This document shows, piece after piece, positions 7,075-7,406 of a stretch of DNA of 7,406 nt. The DNA lies in assembly GCA_025361325.1 (NCBI GenBank), contig JANYAL010000308.1:1-7406 (forward strand), in the 5' to 3' direction. The notes below the pieces were generated by a model, which saw only the letters and a list, made by a program, of their open reading frames with translations, did not search any database and was not told the DNA's origin. Each line of letters starts with the position of its first letter. Within the stretch, counting starts at the first letter, position 1. The DNA is from Bacteroidota bacterium (GTDB taxonomy: Bacteria; Bacteroidota; Bacteroidia; Chitinophagales; Chitinophagaceae). The position numbers were made by a program, and so were the translations under genes.

Positions 7075-7325
7075 CTGGAAGATTAAGTAATAACAGGTTC
7101 CGGCTTTGGGATGATCTGGTCTTTTATATTCACAGCATATAAACAAGGTTACAAAACATATTATTATTTGTATTCTTTTGACCTTTTGCTAAATAATTGT
7201 CTGGGATCATAAACTTAATATGGTATTCGTGCCCTATAACATATTTTCTTAATTATACCTGATAAACCATTCTTAGTCATAAACCTGCTCCTGAAGGGTT
7301 TAAGTTAGAAATCGGATGTTTCAGG

Positions 7326-7387
7326 ATATGCTATCAGTACGTTATTAGTACGGTAATAACCGTACTAATAACGTAGCGATAACATAT
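7326..7387. repeat. Large palindrome: perfect 17-bp stem with 4-base loop plus flanking paired blocks
   Basis: Bases 7338-7354 are the exact reverse complement of 7359-7375, separated by the loop AATA. Beyond two mismatched positions, 7332-7335 pairs with 7378-7381, and after one more mismatch 7326-7330 pairs with 7383-7387, so 26 of 29 positions pair over 62 bases. The core is made of an 11-base unit, AGTACGKTWAT: forward at 7336-7346 and 7347-7357, and reversed at 7356-7366 and 7367-7377, with 9-10 of 11 bases matching between copies. There is no T run on either side, so it is not a classical intrinsic terminator. It could be a multi-site operator, an interspersed palindromic repeat, or the folded end of a mobile or integrative element. 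The structure is certain; the role is unknown. Confidence 0.9.
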
Positions 7388-7403
7388 TGCCAGGCTGCCA
7401 GGC
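7388..7403. repeat. Perfect tandem duplication of TGCCAGGC at the window edge
   Basis: TGCCAGGC occurs twice in direct succession (7388-7395 and 7396-7403), starting on the base after the large palindrome ends, and followed by CCT at the edge. Each copy has a GCC-A-GGC mini-palindrome. More copies could lie beyond the window; this cannot be seen. Confidence 0.6.
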
Positions 7404-7406
7404 CCT

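Larger units (their letters stand above)
6987..7406. other. 420-base gene-free AT-rich region with several inverted repeats
   Basis: No credible gene is seen on either strand from 6987 to the right edge. The first part is the leader of the GlsB-like gene, with a TTAAA-type run at 7011-7023 and a small inverted repeat CTGAT/ATCAG (7025-7029, 7035-7039). Then come a perfect 8-bp hairpin (7055-7074), about 245 bases with nothing recognisable, a large palindrome (7326-7387), and an 8-base tandem duplication at the edge. A 33-codon open frame at 7111-7212 has no supporting features. Confidence 0.6.

Noticed and set aside
7111..7212. 33-codon plus-strand frame, rich in Tyr, Leu and Phe
   Set aside because: No ribosome site, no promoter, no recognisable motif, and an amino-acid make-up expected from AT-rich non-coding DNA.
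7326..7387. Intrinsic terminator or integron attC reading of the large palindrome
   Set aside because: No T run follows on either strand, and the attC core-site pattern (GTTRRRY with its complement, with extrahelical bases) is not met; no integrase or cassette gene is visible.

Overview
This window looks like chromosomal DNA of a Bacteroidota bacterium, probably Chitinophagales or a close relative. The reasons are matches to the Bacteroidota -7 promoter box (TAnnTTTG) upstream of hut genes, weak or absent Shine-Dalgarno sequences, a YCF48/BNR-repeat secreted protein typical of that phylum, and moderate GC content. The taxonomic call is an inference from these features and not from any database search.

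Left part (1-3942): two enzymes of histidine degradation lie on the minus strand. These are urocanate hydratase (hutU, cut by the left edge) and histidine ammonia-lyase (hutH, complete). HutH deaminates histidine to urocanate and HutU hydrates urocanate to imidazolonepropionate, so they catalyse consecutive steps. They are split by a plus-strand deoD-type purine-nucleoside phosphorylase that is divergent from hutU and convergent with hutH (24-base gap). The two hut genes therefore cannot form a simple operon here, and each has its own candidate promoter.

Middle part (4017-5743): a PrsW-family intramembrane metalloprotease is followed 17 bases later, on the same strand, by a secreted BNR/YCF48-type beta-propeller protein. 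The pair is probably one transcript, divergent from hutH.

Right part (5754-6986): on the minus strand are a class I SAM-dependent methyltransferase with the look of the sterol/tocopherol methyltransferase group, convergent with the propeller gene, and a small three-helix GlsB/YeaQ/YmgE-type membrane protein.

The last 420 bases (6987-7406) contain no convincing gene but are rich in inverted repeats. The most striking is a perfect 17-bp palindrome with a 4-base loop, extended by flanking paired blocks to about 62 bases. It is built from four copies of an 11-base unit in two direct and two inverted orientations, and is followed at once by a perfect 8-base tandem duplication at the window edge. 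This is the only structure here not explained by ordinary genes. No mobile element, CRISPR array, RNA gene or defence system is visible.
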